From Cyanobacteria bacterium NC_groundwater_1444_Ag_S-0.65um_54_12 (lineage in GTDB: Bacteria > Cyanobacteriota > Sericytochromatia > S15B-MN24 > VGJW01), in assembly GCA_016267585.1 (NCBI GenBank), contig JACQUT010000105.1:1-5899 (forward strand): a DNA stretch of 5,899 bases. The letters run 5' to 3'. Position 1 is the first letter of the stretch. Each line of letters opens with the position of its first letter. The notes beneath the pieces are model-generated. The model did no database searches. It had not been told where the DNA came from and saw only the letters and a program-made list of their open reading frames with translations. A program made the position numbers and the translations under genes. This document shows positions 4,545 through 5,899 of this stretch, one piece after another.

Positions 4545-5899
4545 CTACTGACCACTAGCCGGCAGTGAACCGCCAGAATTGTAACTGAGCTCGCTTGCTT
4601 GCTCCGTTTCCTGTGGCATCGCTACACCTTTGGCAAAATCACGTCCAAACCGTAACAAACGTCGCACGCGCTCCGGTTCCGCAGCCTCCGCGTACACTCT
4701 CAATAACGGCTCCGTTCCACTGGCCCGAAAGAGCAGCCACCCCTCATCGGCAAATAGCAACTTTACCCCGTCGAGCGTCTGTACTTCAGTAACCCGCACA
4801 CCATCAATCCCCAAGGGCGGGGATTCTTCCAGTTTCTTTAGCTTTTCCGAGATGATAGACCGATCGGTAGTCCGCAAGTCGAACCTATCATAGTAAGCAG
4901 GTCCAAATTTATCATGAAGCTCATTTACTTGAGCCTTCAGCGATTTACCTCGCATGGAGGCAATTTCCATCAACAAAAGACCGCAAAGTATGCCATCGCG
5001 CTCCGGCAAATGGTTCTTAATGCCTATTCCGCCCGATTCTTCCCCACCAATCAAAATATCTTCGCGGAGCATCAAATCACAGATGTATTTGAAACCGATG
5101 GGAACCTCGTAAACCGGAAGGCCATAACAGCGAGCTAATTTTTCCACCAATCGCGAGGTGGAGAAAGTCTTGACCACCCCACCAGACCAACCTTTGGTCT
5201 CTACCAGGTGGCGCAACAGCAAGGCAAGGATTTGATGGGAATTGATAAATTCTCCTGAACCATCAATAGCTCCGATCCGATCGCCATCACCATCGAACGC
5301 AATTCCCATCGCCATCGGATAACGGTTAGCTTCGCGTTTGACGATATCCATCAGCATCCCGAGATTGGAGCGAATCGGCTCGGGATGAGTACCGCCGAAA
5401 AGTGGGTCCCGCTGCGTGCGGATCTCTGCCAAGAACTGCGGTGGGGCCAGATCAATCAATGGCCTGGGGTAGCCAAATATTAGCGACATGTAGCCTGCTC
5501 CCGCTCCATGCATGCTGTCGACAATTGTCAACAAATCAGGCCAATGCAACTTGGAAGTAGCACCCCGCCGCGGCATTAGCCCAGCTCGCAGCACCTCGAT
5601 ATCCACCAGGCGCTGCAAATGAGCTAGATAAGCATTTTTCGGATCGAAAAACTCTACCGGTCTGCCACCCTCTTTGATGACAACTTGCTGCAGTGCCAGC
5701 CGGCGCTCGATATCCGCGGTATCTAGCGGCGGCACTGATCCACCAAAATTAGCCTTTAGCTTGAAACCATTGTATTCGGCTGGATTGTGGCTGGCGGTTA
5801 TGATAAATGCTCCCTGTGCACCTTGTTGTTTTACTGCCCAAGAAAGGTTGGGCGTAGTAGCTGCCGAACGTGCCAGCAACACCCTGAAACCATTAGCCC
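4545..5899 (-). CDS. Alpha-D-phosphohexomutase (phosphoglucomutase/phosphomannomutase family), 5' end outside window
   Basis: This enzyme interconverts hexose 1- and 6-phosphates. The frame stays open to the right edge; the bases before a possible GTG at 5882 encode ANGFR, continuing the usual family sequence, so the true start lies outside and roughly 50 N-terminal residues are missing. Numbering from 5882, all four active-site loops are present: the phosphoserine loop TASHNP with S31 (codon 5790-5792), the metal loop DGDGDR (197-202, bases 5277-5294), the sugar-recognition loop GGEESGG (279-285) and the phosphate-binding loop RASGTEP (386-392). GEES favours a glucose- or mannose-phosphate mutase over phosphoglucosamine mutase, which usually has GEQSGH. 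GGSV (47-50) and RDPLFGG (158-164) recall cyanobacterial and Deinococcus-type members. The last 20 or so residues are a polar Ser/Gly/Glu tail outside the catalytic fold. It is the first visible gene of the minus-strand cluster; ddl starts 2 bp after its TAG. Confidence 0.94.
   Translation of the reverse strand, partial: ANGFRVLLARSAATTPNLSWAVKQQGAQGAFIITASHNPAEYNGFKLKANFGGSVPPLDTADIERRLALQQVVIKEGGRPVEFFDPKNAYLAHLQRLVDIEVLRAGLMPRRGATSKLHWPDLLTIVDSMHGAGAGYMSLIFGYPRPLIDLAPPQFLAEIRTQRDPLFGGTHPEPIRSNLGMLMDIVKREANRYPMAMGIAFDGDGDRIGAIDGSGEFINSHQILALLLRHLVETKGWSGGVVKTFSTSRLVEKLARCYGLPVYEVPIGFKYICDLMLREDILIGGEESGGIGIKNHLPERDGILCGLLLMEIASMRGKSLKAQVNELHDKFGPAYYDRFDLRTTDRSIISEKLKKLEESPPLGIDGVRVTEVQTLDGVKLLFADEGWLLFRASGTEPLLRVYAEAAEPERVRRLLRFGRDFAKGVAMPQETEQASELSYNSGGSLPASGQ

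Overview
The window looks like chromosomal DNA from a diderm (outer-membrane-bearing) bacterium of middling GC. On the minus strand, a compact run of six genes fills positions 1082-5899. On the plus strand, a short tandem pair of related genes occupies positions 1-1042 and converges on that run. There are no RNA genes, transposases, integrases or CRISPR arrays, and no gap between genes exceeds 50 bp.

Minus-strand cluster, in reading order: an alpha-D-phosphohexomutase (5' end outside the window), a D-alanine--D-alanine ligase (Ddl), a small polytopic membrane protein resembling DUF456, a two-CBS-domain protein, a secreted protein that looks like an outer-membrane beta-barrel, and a SpoVS protein. 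Junctions are 2 bp, a 4-bp ATGA overlap, 5 bp, 3 bp and 46 bp, so one operon is likely, with its promoter outside the window. The mutase and Ddl supply sugar-phosphate and peptidoglycan precursors, and two other products are membrane or envelope proteins, so an envelope theme is plausible. The two starts I moved downstream (DUF456-like and CBS genes) remove long overlaps with the preceding genes.

Plus-strand pair: a truncated gene (1-192) and a complete 275-residue gene (215-1042) carry the same domain, which resembles the LprI/DUF1311 family (Leu-Asn near a Tyr, then AQ-x-AW, RD, and LT-x-R). The complete protein holds two copies. Unlike typical LprI proteins it has no cysteine and no signal peptide. 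A 50-bp exact repeat links the two genes, and a perfect 13-bp inverted repeat lies inside the first domain of the second.

Organism: SpoVS together with a probable outer-membrane barrel argues against a classic monoderm endospore former. The mutase, with GGSV after the active site and a DPLFGG-x-HPEPI segment, recalls enzymes I associate with Cyanobacteriota-related and Deinococcota lineages. A non-photosynthetic cyanobacterial relative is one guess, held with low confidence. No clearly new molecular system is visible. The most unusual points are SpoVS at the end of an envelope operon and the cysteine-free tandem LprI-like proteins.
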